Assembly: GCA_030613245.1 (NCBI GenBank)
Contig: JAUWMI010000014.1
Coordinates: 1 to 64,000 of the forward strand
DNA: 64,000 bases
Direction of reading: 5' to 3'
DNA from: Candidatus Sumerlaeota bacterium
GTDB taxonomy: Bacteria > Sumerlaeota > Sumerlaeia > MWCT01 > JAUWMI01
This document shows positions 1 through 9,532 of this stretch, in pieces. Within the stretch, counting starts at the first letter, position 1. Every line of letters begins with the position of its first letter. The position numbers were made by a program, and so were the translations under genes. The notes under the pieces are model-generated. The model was not told the DNA's origin. It did no database searches and worked only from the letters and a program-made list of their open reading frames with translations.

Positions 1-96
1 ATTATCGTTTATAAAGCCGCAGAGGGATGGGGGTTTGGGGGAAGGGAAGATGCGGTAGCCTGCCCTTCCCCCACGGCATTGTTGATTACAAACAGA
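1..96. other. Intergenic start of window, no gene seen
   Basis: G-rich and C-rich low-complexity sequence lies downstream of the minus-strand glycosyltransferase gene. Small open frames across it are compositional and show no recognisable protein features or ribosome binding site. Nothing else is supported here. Confidence 0.5.
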
Positions 97-131
97 CGAG
101 GGGAACCCTTTGGAAAAAGGGTTACCCCTCG
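97..131. repeat. Long hairpin repeat, copy 1 (terminator-like)
   Basis: CGAGGGG plus AACCCTTT (97-111) pairs with AAAGGGTT plus CCCCTCG (116-131), with a GGAA loop and one bulged A. The same element, with GACCCTTT / AAAGGGTC as its inner stem, occurs near 62299-62329 in the opposite orientation. Sequence beyond the stem (CGCTCCCCTCCTAAACC) is also shared, so this is a dispersed repeat and not only a terminator. The TAA stop codon of the glycosyltransferase gene lies in the 3' arm. Confidence 0.8.
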
Positions 132-1318
132 CGCTCCCCTCCTAAACCTTTCGATACGGGCGTCCCTGAAGATTGCCGACGTGCTATCAGCTGCTGATAA
201 AGCGCCTCCATTGCCTGCACGTTCGTTTCCCAATTATCCTGGACGATGATAATCTCGCGGTTTTGTTTTGCAATCCGCTCTCTCAGCTCGGGATGTTTCA
301 AACAATAGATTACCTGCTCGGCAACAGCAGTTGTGTCCCGAACCGGAACGTAAAATCCGTTCTCCCCATCTTGTACGCGCGTTTTATACGCCTCCAGCTC
401 CGAAAGAACGGGAATCGCCCCGCACGCCATGCCTTCCAGCACAGAGATGGATAGAAGGTCTGTGTAGGGCACAGATACGAACACATGCGCCATATTGAGA
501 AACACGGCCATCTGGCGCGGACTAACAAACTCGCTTACAAACCTGACGTTTTGCGCCACTCGCTTCTCTTCAGCCAGGCGCCGCATCGTACTCTCATAAT
601 CAGCCGATCCGCTTCCCCTCAGGAACACGAAGACAACCGCGGGAAATTCCTCCACTACTCGCGGCACGGCACGCACGATCTCTTCAATCCCCCAATAGGC
701 GTTCATCTGCCGATTGCTCACCACTACCAGCGCGTCGGCTGCAATCTCGAGCTCGCGTCGCAGTGCTTCAACCTCTCCAGCGTAGTCCTGTCTGAAAACT
801 GTCAAATCCACCCCCCAGGAGAATGCAACAATCTTATCGCCCGCAATGCCGAACTCGCGGCCGAGCGACGAGGCCAGACCAGGATGGTTCGTTGAAATGG
901 CATCCGCTCCTTGAAGTGCGCTCCTTACCAGCCATCGTGCAATGCGCGAGCGTTTCGGCCAATCGTACAAATCGTTCCCCCATGGCGTCAGCACTTTGGG
1001 ATACTGCCCGCAATGCGCCAGCGCAAATCCATAGCCCAGTGCCTCGAAACCATGGACAAGATCGGGCTTGATCCGACGAACTTCACGACGGTAGGGAAGA
1101 GCTTTGTAAACATTGTTTCCGAACGGCCGCGGAAAGAGCCTGAATGCCAGCACTTTCGTTGGGAAATTCATCTCCGGTGTGACAATTGTAACATTTTCCA
1201 ATCCTGAACGATAAGGGGGATCGCCAAGCAGATAGGTCTCGTGCCCTTTGCTGGCGAAATAGCTCACCCACCTGCGCGTATGTACATTATCTATATTGCC
1301 CAGATAGCAAAGCTTCAT
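122..1318 (-). CDS. Glycosyltransferase family 4 protein
   Basis: About 398 residues starting MKLCYLGNIDNVHTRRW, a typical GT4 N-terminus with the sugar-acceptor Rossmann fold. The C-terminal half has the GT4 nucleotide-sugar site: SISVLEGMACGAIPV (E-x7-E region) followed by DGENGFYVP. It probably transfers a hexose from a nucleotide sugar during surface polysaccharide or glycan synthesis in the cytoplasm. The frame is open back to a TTG at 1351, but that codon lies in a REP-like hairpin, so the ATG at 1318 is preferred; the nearest GGAGGG is rather far (14 nt). The last residues (GLGGEREG) and the stop are encoded by the dispersed hairpin repeat at the window start, so the native C-terminus may have been replaced by repeat insertion. 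The acceptor and sugar are unknown. Confidence 0.88.
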   Translation of the reverse strand: MKLCYLGNIDNVHTRRWVSYFASKGHETYLLGDPPYRSGLENVTIVTPEMNFPTKVLAFRLFPRPFGNNVYKALPYRREVRRIKPDLVHGFEALGYGFALAHCGQYPKVLTPWGNDLYDWPKRSRIARWLVRSALQGADAISTNHPGLASSLGREFGIAGDKIVAFSWGVDLTVFRQDYAGEVEALRRELEIAADALVVVSNRQMNAYWGIEEIVRAVPRVVEEFPAVVFVFLRGSGSADYESTMRRLAEEKRVAQNVRFVSEFVSPRQMAVFLNMAHVFVSVPYTDLLSISVLEGMACGAIPVLSELEAYKTRVQDGENGFYVPVRDTTAVAEQVIYCLKHPELRERIAKQNREIIIVQDNWETNVQAMEALYQQLIARRQSSGTPVSKGLGGEREG

Positions 1319-1342
1319 AGTTCGGCCCGATTCCCTCCAGAG

Positions 1343-1361
1343 CACCGGCAAGATGCCGGTG
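1343..1361. repeat. REP-like hairpin, class B
   Basis: CACCGGCA and TGCCGGTG form an 8-bp perfect stem around the loop AGA, followed by GTGCCACC-type border sequence. It belongs to the same structural class as the CACAGGCA / TGCCTGTG repeats at the RAYT gene near 47.4-48.0 kb. It lies just upstream of the GT4 start. Confidence 0.7.
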
Positions 1362-1407
1362 CCACCAGTTAAAAAAGCCTAAGAGTTGATCTTTCGGAGT
1401 ATCTTTC

Positions 1408-3645
1408 CTATTGTGGAACGTTTTCCAACGATTCATTCCTCAGCTGCCGGAGCATCTCCTGAAATGCAGGTTCGTTATGCAGGGATGCCAAATCCGGATT
1501 CTCAGCCACGCTTGGGTAGTCGTTGTATCCCTGGCGAAGCGCCTGGTCAAGATGCCTGAGCGCACCAGCTGAGTTGCCCAGGATTGCTTCCGCACATGCG
1601 AGATTGTAATGGACCTGCGGCTGTTCTGGATTGAGCTGCAGGCTTTTCTGCCACGGCTTGCGCGCCTGATCGTATTTGCCCATCGCGTGAAGTGCAACGC
1701 CCAGGCTTTCTTGCACTTCTGCGCTCGTTGGGTTCAGTTCGGCCGCAGCCTTGAATTCACGCAGCGCAGCAGCATCATTCCACATCTGCCCGTAGATCAT
1801 GCCAAGGCGAAAATGAATCTCGTAATCAGGCGGCTTGAGCTGTTTCGCCCGCTCCAGCTCTGCAATGGCCTTTTCGACATTCCCCTGCTCCAGGGCTAAA
1901 AGACCAAGATAGTAATACACATGAGAATTCGATGGCGCAAGCGCAAGCGCACGCTGTAAGACCTGCGATGCACGTTCGAAATTCCCGGTTTTGCCAGCGA
2001 GCGCGCCCAATCTGATGTACGCCTCGAAGTAATCGGGAGCAAGCGCTAACGACTGCTCAAGCTCCTTCATTGCTCGTGAATCGTCCCCGAGCGTCTCGTA
2101 AATCTTTGCGCGGGTGTAATAGATTTCAGGATCCTCGTCCCCCTTTTGCTCGGCTTTATCCAGCTCGCCAAGCGCCCTCTCATAGTCTTTCTGATCGTGC
2201 AGTACCTGGGCCAGCAAGATGTGGGGACGCGCATAGTAGTAGCGCTGGCAGCCAATCAGGTCGAGGTTTACCACCAGTGCTGACACTACAATCCCTCCGA
2301 GTGCAAAAGCCACAACACGGGCAGACCCAAGCGGCCCGTCCCGGCGGGACACGTCTTGCCCCGGGTAGTAGCGCTTCACCCTCAGCTGACCTGCAAGCCA
2401 GATGATCGCGCCGCTTGCCAGTATCAGAAAGTACGGGACAATGGGCAGACGGTAGCGCGCCGCTACAAAGAACAATACAGCAACCGTTACGACATAAAAT
2501 GCGCACATCAAGTAGAGCACGCCAATCCGCTCGCGCCGCTTTAGACCGAGAATCAGACCTACCAGTGCCAGCGGGCACACCACACCATAGCCGACCAGCG
2601 GCCACCGAAACAGCCCAAGGTGCGATTGGATAAAACCGATGTGTTCGTTGCGGCTGATTTCATGGGCGTTAAAAAAAATCAGCGTCTTTTTCCCAACGAG
2701 TAGCGCGTAGGCAAGCGGCTGCGTCAGGATAAATCGTAGCCCTTTGCGCAAGAAGTAGCCCGAAGACTCCACGGCAGTTGCAGCTTCACCTGCTCGTATC
2801 GGCTCAGACACCAGGCGATCCCAGGCGTACCCCGGCCGAATTGCCAGCACCTCCTCGTAGTTCGCATTATTGCCTATATAAAAATTGATGCCCCCTGAGT
2901 ATGCAATGCCGATAAATTTTCCAGCCAAATACAAGTTCCACGCCACTACCGGCCCTACCGTGCAAAGCGTCCCGACTAACAATCCCGCCAGGCATATCCA
3001 GCGACGATGCGCCTGACTCCTGCACGCCACAACGATCCACACAATGAGCACTGGCAGGAGCACCAGAATAGTTGCCCGCGCCAGGGCGCTCAATCCTAAA
3101 AGTACTCCCACTACTACCCACCATGCAGATTTCCACTTCTTTGTTGCCCGCACCAGTACCAGCGCAAATACGAGATTGAGAAAGATAACCAGCGTCACGG
3201 TCTCAACCCGTGCACCGAAATAAATGAATGCGCCATACAGCGCCGCCCCAACGCCTGCCAGTACACCAACGCGCCGCCCCAGAAGCGCCAGTCCCAACCA
3301 GTAGATCAGCACGCAATTCGCTGCGCCCAGCACTGCCTGCACCACGTAAATACCCAGCACGTGAGGCCCAAAACACATCAGGATTAATCCGAGTAGGTAG
3401 GGATACAATGGCGCGCGGAAGAGCGGCTCGTTCCACAACAATTGCCCCTGCGCAATACGCAGACCCCAGTCGTAGTACTCGCGTCCGTCAATAATAAGAC
3501 CTTTGAAAAATGGCGTATTCGCAAGCTGGAAAATTGCGATTCCGCGCAAGACCAGCGCCAGTGAGAAAATAGCTACTGGCACACCGATCTGCCAGACCCG
3601 GGAAGGCAAAATCTGCGACTCAGAATGTTGCATCTGCTTCACCAT
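1408..3645 (-). CDS. Membrane glycosyltransferase (ArnT/PMT-like, GT39 type) with C-terminal TPR domain
   Basis: About 745 residues. The N-terminal two thirds are polytopic (roughly 10-12 hydrophobic segments) with the early loop IDGREYYDWGLRIAQGQ and FRAPLYPYLLGL, matching polyprenyl-phosphate-sugar dependent mannosyl/arabinosyl transferases of the GT-C fold. Residues of about 475-730 are at least six TPR units (for example PEIYYTRAKIYETLGDDSRA and HVYYYLGLLALEQGNVEKA). Such GT-C/TPR fusions are common in Planctomycetes-like and candidate-phylum genomes and probably O-glycosylate extracytoplasmic proteins or modify lipids; the substrate is inferred only. The start was chosen at the ATG at 3645 (MVKQMQHSES); an ATG at 3633 is possible. 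The open frame continues upstream into rlmN without a credible signal. It lies on the same strand as the GT4 gene, 62-90 bp apart. Confidence 0.85.
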   Translation of the reverse strand: MVKQMQHSESQILPSRVWQIGVPVAIFSLALVLRGIAIFQLANTPFFKGLIIDGREYYDWGLRIAQGQLLWNEPLFRAPLYPYLLGLILMCFGPHVLGIYVVQAVLGAANCVLIYWLGLALLGRRVGVLAGVGAALYGAFIYFGARVETVTLVIFLNLVFALVLVRATKKWKSAWWVVVGVLLGLSALARATILVLLPVLIVWIVVACRSQAHRRWICLAGLLVGTLCTVGPVVAWNLYLAGKFIGIAYSGGINFYIGNNANYEEVLAIRPGYAWDRLVSEPIRAGEAATAVESSGYFLRKGLRFILTQPLAYALLVGKKTLIFFNAHEISRNEHIGFIQSHLGLFRWPLVGYGVVCPLALVGLILGLKRRERIGVLYLMCAFYVVTVAVLFFVAARYRLPIVPYFLILASGAIIWLAGQLRVKRYYPGQDVSRRDGPLGSARVVAFALGGIVVSALVVNLDLIGCQRYYYARPHILLAQVLHDQKDYERALGELDKAEQKGDEDPEIYYTRAKIYETLGDDSRAMKELEQSLALAPDYFEAYIRLGALAGKTGNFERASQVLQRALALAPSNSHVYYYLGLLALEQGNVEKAIAELERAKQLKPPDYEIHFRLGMIYGQMWNDAAALREFKAAAELNPTSAEVQESLGVALHAMGKYDQARKPWQKSLQLNPEQPQVHYNLACAEAILGNSAGALRHLDQALRQGYNDYPSVAENPDLASLHNEPAFQEMLRQLRNESLENVPQ

Positions 3646-3708
3646 ATGGACCGTAACGTTCGCCGCGGACGGACAGTCGCGAGGGCATCTTGCTATTCTC
3701 GTTGGTAG

Positions 3709-3728
3709 CGCTGGCATCCTGCCGGCGC
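3709..3728. repeat. REP-like hairpin, class B variant
   Basis: GCGCTGGCA, loop TCC, TGCCGGCGC form a near-perfect stem (one T-G pair). It sits in the short gap between the rlmN stop and the GT-C transferase start and is related to the class at 1343-1361. Confidence 0.55.
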
Positions 3729-3739
3729 CATGGGTTTGA

Positions 3740-4780
3740 TCAACCAGACCTCTGCCCGCAGCAATGTCCCGCCAGCTGGCCACATGCCGCTTGAATTTCT
3801 CTCCCCTTGCTGTAGCGCACCGCCACAGTAAAGTGCTTCGCAACCAGTATGCTCCGGAACTCCTCGATCACATCCGCAGCGGGTGCCGTGTACTGGATTG
3901 AAGGACACGGATTGTAGGGGATCAGATTGATCTTGCAAGGGATTCCATGCACCAGCTTAACCAGACGCCTCGCATCATCTGTCGAATCATTCACGCCGGC
4001 AAGCAACACGTACTCGAACGTAATGCGGCGCCGCCTGGTGAGGGGAAACTCGCGACACGCCGCCATTAGCGCCGCGATCGGATACTGCGCATTTATCGGT
4101 ATCAGGCGCGTGCGCACCTCATCCGTTGTTGCGCTGAGCGACACCGCAAGGTTCACGCCCATCCGTGCATCTCCCAGCGCGTGAATTCCCGGCACTATCC
4201 CCACTGTTGACACTGTGACCCGCCGCGTTGAAATCCCCACTGCCTGCGGCGACGTTAACAACCGCAATGCAGGGATCACCATCTCCAGGTTCAGCAGCGG
4301 CTCGCCCATACCCATAAACACCAGGTTATGCGGCCGTTGCCCAGCCAGGAGTTCTCGCTGCACAATGATTACCTGATCCACAATCTCTGCCGTACGCAGG
4401 TTGCGTTGAAATCCGCGCATACCGGTCAGGCAGAAGCTACAGGCCAGGGGGCAGCCCACTTGCGACGACGCGCAGAGCGTGGTTCGGCCCTTCTCCGTCA
4501 TCAGCACCCCTTCAATGCAGCACCCGTCATCAAGACGGAAGAGGATTTTGCGCGTGCCATCATGTGCGGTTTGTGTCTCTGCGATCTCCACTCCACCGAG
4601 CCGATAATGTGCAGCCAGCGCCTGGTGCAACCCCATGGGCACATTGCTCATCTCGTCAATGTGGCGCACGCCGTGCTTATAGAGCCAGTGAAACACTTGC
4701 TTTGCCCGATAGCCCGGAAATCCAAGACGCTGTACAATTGCGTCAAGTTCCGCAAGTGTTTTGCCACGCAATTCCTCCAT
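3740..4780 (-). CDS. rlmN: 23S rRNA (adenine-2503-C2)/tRNA (A37-C2) methyltransferase
   Basis: 346 residues, a normal RlmN length. It starts MEELRGKTLAELDAIV with GAGG 7 nt upstream of the ATG; a further upstream ATG at 4822 is less likely. The radical SAM cluster motif CPLACSFC uses Cys110, Cys114 and Cys117. Downstream are GMGEPLLNLE (SAM-binding GGE-like region) and the family motifs RRVTVSTVGIVPGI and LIPYNPCPSI. The C-terminal AACGQLAG holds the conserved resolving cysteine of RlmN. The enzyme adds a C2 methyl to A2503 of 23S rRNA and A37 of some tRNAs, which affects peptidyl-transferase accuracy. It is a single housekeeping gene upstream of the GT-C transferase on the same strand. Assignment is secure from the motifs. 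Confidence 0.96.
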   Translation of the reverse strand: MEELRGKTLAELDAIVQRLGFPGYRAKQVFHWLYKHGVRHIDEMSNVPMGLHQALAAHYRLGGVEIAETQTAHDGTRKILFRLDDGCCIEGVLMTEKGRTTLCASSQVGCPLACSFCLTGMRGFQRNLRTAEIVDQVIIVQRELLAGQRPHNLVFMGMGEPLLNLEMVIPALRLLTSPQAVGISTRRVTVSTVGIVPGIHALGDARMGVNLAVSLSATTDEVRTRLIPINAQYPIAALMAACREFPLTRRRRITFEYVLLAGVNDSTDDARRLVKLVHGIPCKINLIPYNPCPSIQYTAPAADVIEEFRSILVAKHFTVAVRYSKGREIQAACGQLAGHCCGQRSG

Positions 4781-4951
4781 CAGTGAACCTCGCAACTTCC
4801 CACTTCCGCATTTCTCGTGCATGACAAGCTGATTCTCTTTGGATTGCTACCCAAGGAACGGCCTAGCAAGCGATGCGAACAAGGGAAAAGCAGGGGAAGC
4901 ATCTAAATGACGCGGGTGAGACGCGTCCAAGGTTTCCAACAGCACTGTGCG

Positions 4952-6868
4952 CTATCTGCTCTCACTCCGGGACGGTTGGTATTCGTACATTTTTGTCGTT
5001 TTGAAACGCAGGCGGTATGGAGTGTTGGCCACCGAGCTTCCATCCGAGGCTTGAATTCCGCGCTTAAACGTCACGGTATAGCGCGTATCGAACCGCCATG
5101 AGGTGAAGATGCGAGCTTCGGTCCAGCCGGTTCGGGGATTATCCACAGTTTGCAGGTTAAATTGTGCCAGTGGGTCCGGGCTGATGGAAATCGTGCTGCT
5201 ATTAATCGTCTCGTGTCTTATTTTTGCATTGAAATAGACCACAAGAGGATCGCTCAGGCTCAGAAAGACATCCGTCTCACCCTCTCTAGGTATAGTGCTA
5301 ACAATTTCCGCTCGACCCGTTGTAAAGCTGAACGTATAGGGTTCTTCCAGATGTACCTCCTCGAAATCTCTTGCGCGAGTACTTATCGTGACGGTATAGC
5401 GCGTCTCAAACTTTGCTGGCTGGCTCTCGCTGACCCCCTGGAGCACTACATAGAGCAAATCAAAGTCGCTCTGCCGATGTTCGCGTCCCACGTAGGCCCG
5501 GTAGTCCAGCGACGGACTAATCTGAAATGCTTGTTTCACCGTTGCAGGCTGCATCTTATTGCTGAAGCGCACAAAAATCGGCATCTCCCTCCTCACCGTA
5601 ACGCCGCTATCCCCATCTGCCGGCTCGGTATACACCACCCGCGGCGGAATCACCACCTCTTCAAGAACAATTTCTGGAATCATAGTCTCCTCGCCAGCGA
5701 CTACGTAGACACCCTCCACCATTTCCGTCATAAAGCCCACTGTCTGTGCCAGCAGCGTGTAGTTACCTTCCGGAACGTCTGACAGCACAAAGTCGCCTGA
5801 CGCAGCGGTTATTGCCACGTGCGATGTTCCTGCTAGGGCAATTGAGATGCCCCCGTGGTCGGCAATGTCGCCTGCCAGGCGTGCCTTACCCTGAATCTCG
5901 CCTCTCTCTCCCACGGCTGTCGGGCTTTCGTCGAGAACCACTGTCACGTTAGTGTACTCGAGCTCCACCAGATCCACGTCAATCTTATCGCGATTTCCGA
6001 ATCCTGGAGCCATCGCATTTATCGCGTATTTTCCTGGTTGGATATCAGTCATCACGAACTTGCCCTGAGCATCCGGCGTCGCCATGTACGATGTCCCCTC
6101 CAGCGAAATCACCACCAGCCCAAACTGGTTTGTGATGTTCCCCTTTGCATCGTACATTTCCACGTTGCCGTAGATCTTTCGGTCTGCAGGACGCCTTATG
6201 GTACGGCTCAGCTTGATATTCTCCACATAGCTCGGCTCTCCTGCACTCACAGTTACAGCCAGCTGCCCGGGATCATATCTCTCTTTCTGCATCAATAGCC
6301 TGTAGTCGCCTGCTCGAAGGTTGAGAATCCTATATACCCCAACGTCGTCCGTTACGGTCTTGAACGGCGTATCAATCACCTCAACTACGACGCCGCCAAA
6401 GCGATTCTCTCCTTCCAGCTCAACCACTCCTATAATAGAGCCCAGCGTTGGCTCTGCTGGTTCCGGCGGCAACTTCTCCAGCACCACCGGCGCCAGGCGT
6501 ATCCGCGCAATCCTGACACCTTGTGCTTTATCTGGCGGAATCTTTATACTCCCCAGCGTCGTTTGCACATACCCGGGTTTCTGGGCATAAAATCGGTACT
6601 CACCTTGCGGAATATTGCCAATGACAAACTCACCATTCTCATCAGTGTGGCCACTATAAGACGTGCCTGCCGAAAAGACAAGTATACCGCTATGATCCTC
6701 CTCGTTCTTAAGCTGTACCTGTCCCAACACCACACCCGTTTGCAGCCTGGCACCCTGGCCTGGCCCAACCCCCTCTGCCCCTTCACGCCGCTTGCAAGCA
6801 AGACTCAGGCCCAGCACAACCACCAGACCCAGGGCCAACGCACTGCTACCTATGCGAAATAATGTCAT
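4952..6868 (-). CDS. Lipoprotein with repeated carboxypeptidase-regulatory-like and Ig-like (Big_5) domains
   Basis: About 638 residues. It begins MTLFRIGSSALALGLVVV with a lipobox (LSLAC) near residue 25, so it is probably a lipidated envelope protein. The chain then has four Cna-B/carboxypeptidase-regulatory-like units, each with a pattern like GTSYSGHTDENGEFVIGNIP followed by G-Y-x-F/L-A-Q-x-P/V-G-F/Y. The C-terminal third has two Big_5-type units with TEPADGDSGV and TIPREGETDV, each followed by a P-x-V-x-F-N/S-x-K strand. No enzyme motif is present; a structural or cell-surface role is the most that can be inferred. The ATG at 6868 has AAGGTG 9 nt upstream, and a GTG at 6880 adds four residues. 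It is 45 bp downstream of the NamZ-like gene on the same strand. Confidence 0.82.
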   Translation of the reverse strand: MTLFRIGSSALALGLVVVLGLSLACKRREGAEGVGPGQGARLQTGVVLGQVQLKNEEDHSGILVFSAGTSYSGHTDENGEFVIGNIPQGEYRFYAQKPGYVQTTLGSIKIPPDKAQGVRIARIRLAPVVLEKLPPEPAEPTLGSIIGVVELEGENRFGGVVVEVIDTPFKTVTDDVGVYRILNLRAGDYRLLMQKERYDPGQLAVTVSAGEPSYVENIKLSRTIRRPADRKIYGNVEMYDAKGNITNQFGLVVISLEGTSYMATPDAQGKFVMTDIQPGKYAINAMAPGFGNRDKIDVDLVELEYTNVTVVLDESPTAVGERGEIQGKARLAGDIADHGGISIALAGTSHVAITAASGDFVLSDVPEGNYTLLAQTVGFMTEMVEGVYVVAGEETMIPEIVLEEVVIPPRVVYTEPADGDSGVTVRREMPIFVRFSNKMQPATVKQAFQISPSLDYRAYVGREHRQSDFDLLYVVLQGVSESQPAKFETRYTVTISTRARDFEEVHLEEPYTFSFTTGRAEIVSTIPREGETDVFLSLSDPLVVYFNAKIRHETINSSTISISPDPLAQFNLQTVDNPRTGWTEARIFTSWRFDTRYTVTFKRGIQASDGSSVANTPYRLRFKTTKMYEYQPSRSESR

Positions 6869-6913
6869 AATTCCGTTCACCTTCTAACGTCTTTGATATG
6901 GCCGCCCCCACAC

Positions 6914-8146
6914 CTATTCTCTGTAGATAAGGAAGCGCTGGCGAATTTTGATGAACTCCTGAAGGTCGTTTTGCCAGCTCAAGACAATCTCCTCTACCGG
7001 CTTGCGCACCTTAATCATGTCAATAATCGCCTGCTGTCCCACCATCCCGCGAACCGGGTCAATTTGGTACTCCTCCGGGTACAGCTTATAGAGGGCATCA
7101 ATTAAGTGAATGCCCGCCGGAACGATCTTAAGCGCCTCGCGATCGGTAATCGTGACGCGGAATCCGTTGCAGCGCTCATCCTTGTACCTGTTCTTGTCAG
7201 GTGTAAACGATATCGGCTCGAATGCAAGTCCGGGAATCTGGCGCGATTGCATCTCGCGCGTCAGCTCCTCTGCATCAGCCCAGGGCGTGCCGTAGACCTC
7301 GAAAGGCGTTGCCGTGCCACGCCCAACAGAAACATTCGTACCTTCGGTCATCGCAAGGCCCGGATAAAGTATCTCCTGCGTTACATTGCGAATATTCGGC
7401 GACGGATTTACCCACGGTAACCCCGTTTCATCAAAGTACATTGACCGCTTCCACCCCTCCATCTTCACAACCTCTAAATCGCATTGGATGCCAAAATACT
7501 CGTTGAACATCAGCGCCAGCTCGCCAATCGTCATCCCGTGCACCACCGGCATCGGAAAATATGCCGTGAAACCCTGATAGAGATCCGGATCCTGAATTGG
7601 GCCGTCAACATACAAGCCACCGATCGGGTTTGGCCGATCCAGCACCATGAATTTAATGTCGTGCTTCGCGGCCTCTTCCATGCACATCGCTAAAGTGGAG
7701 ATGTAGGTGTAAAACCGCGCACCAATGTCCTGAATGTCAAAAATAAGAAGATCAATACCTTTCAGCATCTCTGGGGCAGGTCGATGCGTCGCGCCGTAGA
7801 GACTATAAATCGGAATGCCGGTTTTCTTTTCCTTCCCGTGCTCGATTTGTCGCTCCAAGGTTCCGCGGAATCCATGTTCCGGCGCAAAGATCGCCACCAG
7901 CTCGACGTCTTCGCTTTTTAGCATGAGGTCGAACAAGTGCTTGCCCTTGCGGCTCAGCGCCGAGTGGTTGCAAATAAAGCCCACTTTGTATCCCTGAAGC
8001 GGCTGGAAATTCTCCTGCACCAGAACGTCCCCGGCCGGCATCACCTTCGCCGTTCCTATAGACCCCCGCAACATCGCACATCCACTCACAATGACCAAAC
8101 TCATAACCATCGCACTAATCCCAAAGAACACTCTCCTGCTTCCCAT
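6914..8146 (-). CDS. Exo-beta-N-acetylmuramidase NamZ-like lipoprotein (DUF1343)
   Basis: 410 residues from the ATG at 8146, which has AAAGGA 9 nt upstream; an upstream ATG at 8227 lacks this. The N-terminus MGSRRVFFGISAMVMSL ends in a lipobox (VSGC), so the protein should be anchored in the envelope. DUF1343 signatures are clear: FAPEHGFRG, then LLIFDIQDIGARFYTYIST, LDRPNPIGG, and TNVSVGRGTATPFEVYG. Characterised NamZ enzymes release N-acetylmuramic acid from the non-reducing ends of peptidoglycan fragments, which suggests a cell-wall recycling role here. No MurNAc uptake or catabolic genes lie next to it, so the pathway connection is inferred from the family only. The length is normal for the family. 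Confidence 0.9.
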   Translation of the reverse strand: MGSRRVFFGISAMVMSLVIVSGCAMLRGSIGTAKVMPAGDVLVQENFQPLQGYKVGFICNHSALSRKGKHLFDLMLKSEDVELVAIFAPEHGFRGTLERQIEHGKEKKTGIPIYSLYGATHRPAPEMLKGIDLLIFDIQDIGARFYTYISTLAMCMEEAAKHDIKFMVLDRPNPIGGLYVDGPIQDPDLYQGFTAYFPMPVVHGMTIGELALMFNEYFGIQCDLEVVKMEGWKRSMYFDETGLPWVNPSPNIRNVTQEILYPGLAMTEGTNVSVGRGTATPFEVYGTPWADAEELTREMQSRQIPGLAFEPISFTPDKNRYKDERCNGFRVTITDREALKIVPAGIHLIDALYKLYPEEYQIDPVRGMVGQQAIIDMIKVRKPVEEIVLSWQNDLQEFIKIRQRFLIYRE

Positions 8147-8776
8147 GACGCCATTCCTTTCCAGGTTCAACTTCTGCTCGCGAGTAGTCTGTACCGCCTT
8201 TTGCCTATATCGATATGAGTTAGGCAAACTGCGCGCCTGTTTTCAACAAAAATCTGGCCCTTTCTCAGATAAGCTGACAAAATAACAATTAAGACATAAG
8301 AGCAAGTCCCGCATTTTTTGACCTACATAGCTAATTCTAACTCTATCTTCTGTTTACCTCTCTTGAGGGCTTGCGTATGAGAATCTCGGTTGCACCAACT
8401 AAGATACGAGCCTCTGGGATTCTAAATTCCTGCTGCTTGCAGCTCAAAATCTTATTATTATCCCCTCTCCCCTGGGGGAGAGGATTGAGGTGAGGGGGCG
8501 TTATCTCTCTCCCGCAAGGCTGGTTCATTTGACAAAGAGCCAAAAATCTTAGACTTATCAGAAAGGGGGGAAGATAGCAGCCAGCTGGATAGAAATGCCT
8601 TGACTCCCAGGGTCGAGGTCATTTTCAATTTGAAGCATGTAGAGGCACGCCGTGGCGTGCCTCTACAAAATCTTTTGCCTTTTAATACAGGATGATCTTT
8701 CCCGACTATGCGCCACTGGCGGGAACGCATCCGTCAAAACAACGTTGGCCATGCCCTAGCTAGCGCCGAGGCTACA
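8147..8776. other. Divergent intergenic region with two palindromes
   Basis: It separates the minus-strand lipoprotein genes from the plus-strand surface island. A C/G-rich hairpin CCTCTCCCC / GGGGAGAGG lies at 8464-8483 and a 28-base class A palindrome at 8639-8666. Short open frames are repeat-derived. Promoters for both sides should be here, but no convincing -35/-10 pair was identified. Confidence 0.6.
8639..8666. repeat. Class A 28-base hairpin (GTAGAGGC rim)
   Basis: Arms GTAGAGGCACGCC and GGCGTGCCTCTAC are perfectly complementary around a 2-base centre. It is followed by AAAATCTTTT, so it might also stop transcription. It is a rim variant (GTAGAGGC in place of GTAGGGGC) of the family seen across the window. 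Confidence 0.8.
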
Positions 8777-9532
8777 ATGAACGCCTTACCCCCCAGCTCG
8801 CCGTGTGGTTCCAGCACTCAGGACAGAGGAAATTCGTCACCGCCCGAATCTTCTCCGCGTATCCTTATTCTTATTCCCGCCTATAATGCCGGATCGGAGC
8901 TCGACGCGCTCCTCGCACAGGTCGCCAACTATCATCCAAAATCGCACATTCTTGTGGTTGACGATGGGTCAACTACCACCTCCTACGAAACCATCAAGGC
9001 CTCTGGATTTAATGTCCGCCGGTTTCCTCATGCTGGCAAAGGCGCTGCGCTCCAGCACGGTTTTCAGGAAGCAATCTCCCACGGCTACGACTGGGTCATT
9101 ACCATGGATGCCGATGGGCAGCATGCGCCTGAGGATCTGCCGCGCTTTTTCGAACTCATTCGCCAGGGCTCGCTGCCCGATATCATTCTCGGCAGCCGGC
9201 TTGGCGATGTGCGCACCATGCCCCATCTGCGCAGGCTATCAAACTTCCTCTGTACCACGATTATCAGATGGACAACACGACAACCCGTGATAGACAGCCA
9301 GTCGGGTTATCGTGCCATTCGTACTACTGTGTTACAAAACGTCCGCCTGAACACCAGCGGCTTTGAAACCGAGATTGAACTCCTGCTCAAGGCCGCGCGT
9401 CAGGGCTTTCGCATCGGCTCCGTCCCTGTGCGCACAATCTATGTTGATGTGCCCTCCCACATCAAACGTGCGCGCGATACCTACGGCTTCATTCGCATTG
9501 TCGTGCGCCACCTGTTACACCTCGACGACTGA
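8777..9532 (+). CDS. Glycosyltransferase family 2 (dolichol/polyprenyl-phosphate mannosyltransferase-like)
   Basis: About 251 residues from the ATG at 8777, which has GAGG 5 nt upstream; an earlier ATG at 8708 lacks support. The fold starts ILILIPAYNAGSELDALL, followed by ILVVDDGST, HAGKGAALQHGF and the metal-binding DXD-like VITMDADGQHAPEDLP. The later region GSRLGDVRTMPHLRR and SQSGYRAIR is typical of DPM1-like GT2 enzymes. There is no C-terminal membrane domain. It probably makes polyprenyl-phosphate-sugar or acts directly in glycan assembly, which would supply the GT-C transferase at 1.4-3.6 kb, but that link is inference. Confidence 0.88.
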   Translation: MNALPPSSPCGSSTQDRGNSSPPESSPRILILIPAYNAGSELDALLAQVANYHPKSHILVVDDGSTTTSYETIKASGFNVRRFPHAGKGAALQHGFQEAISHGYDWVITMDADGQHAPEDLPRFFELIRQGSLPDIILGSRLGDVRTMPHLRRLSNFLCTTIIRWTTRQPVIDSQSGYRAIRTTVLQNVRLNTSGFETEIELLLKAARQGFRIGSVPVRTIYVDVPSHIKRARDTYGFIRIVVRHLLHLDD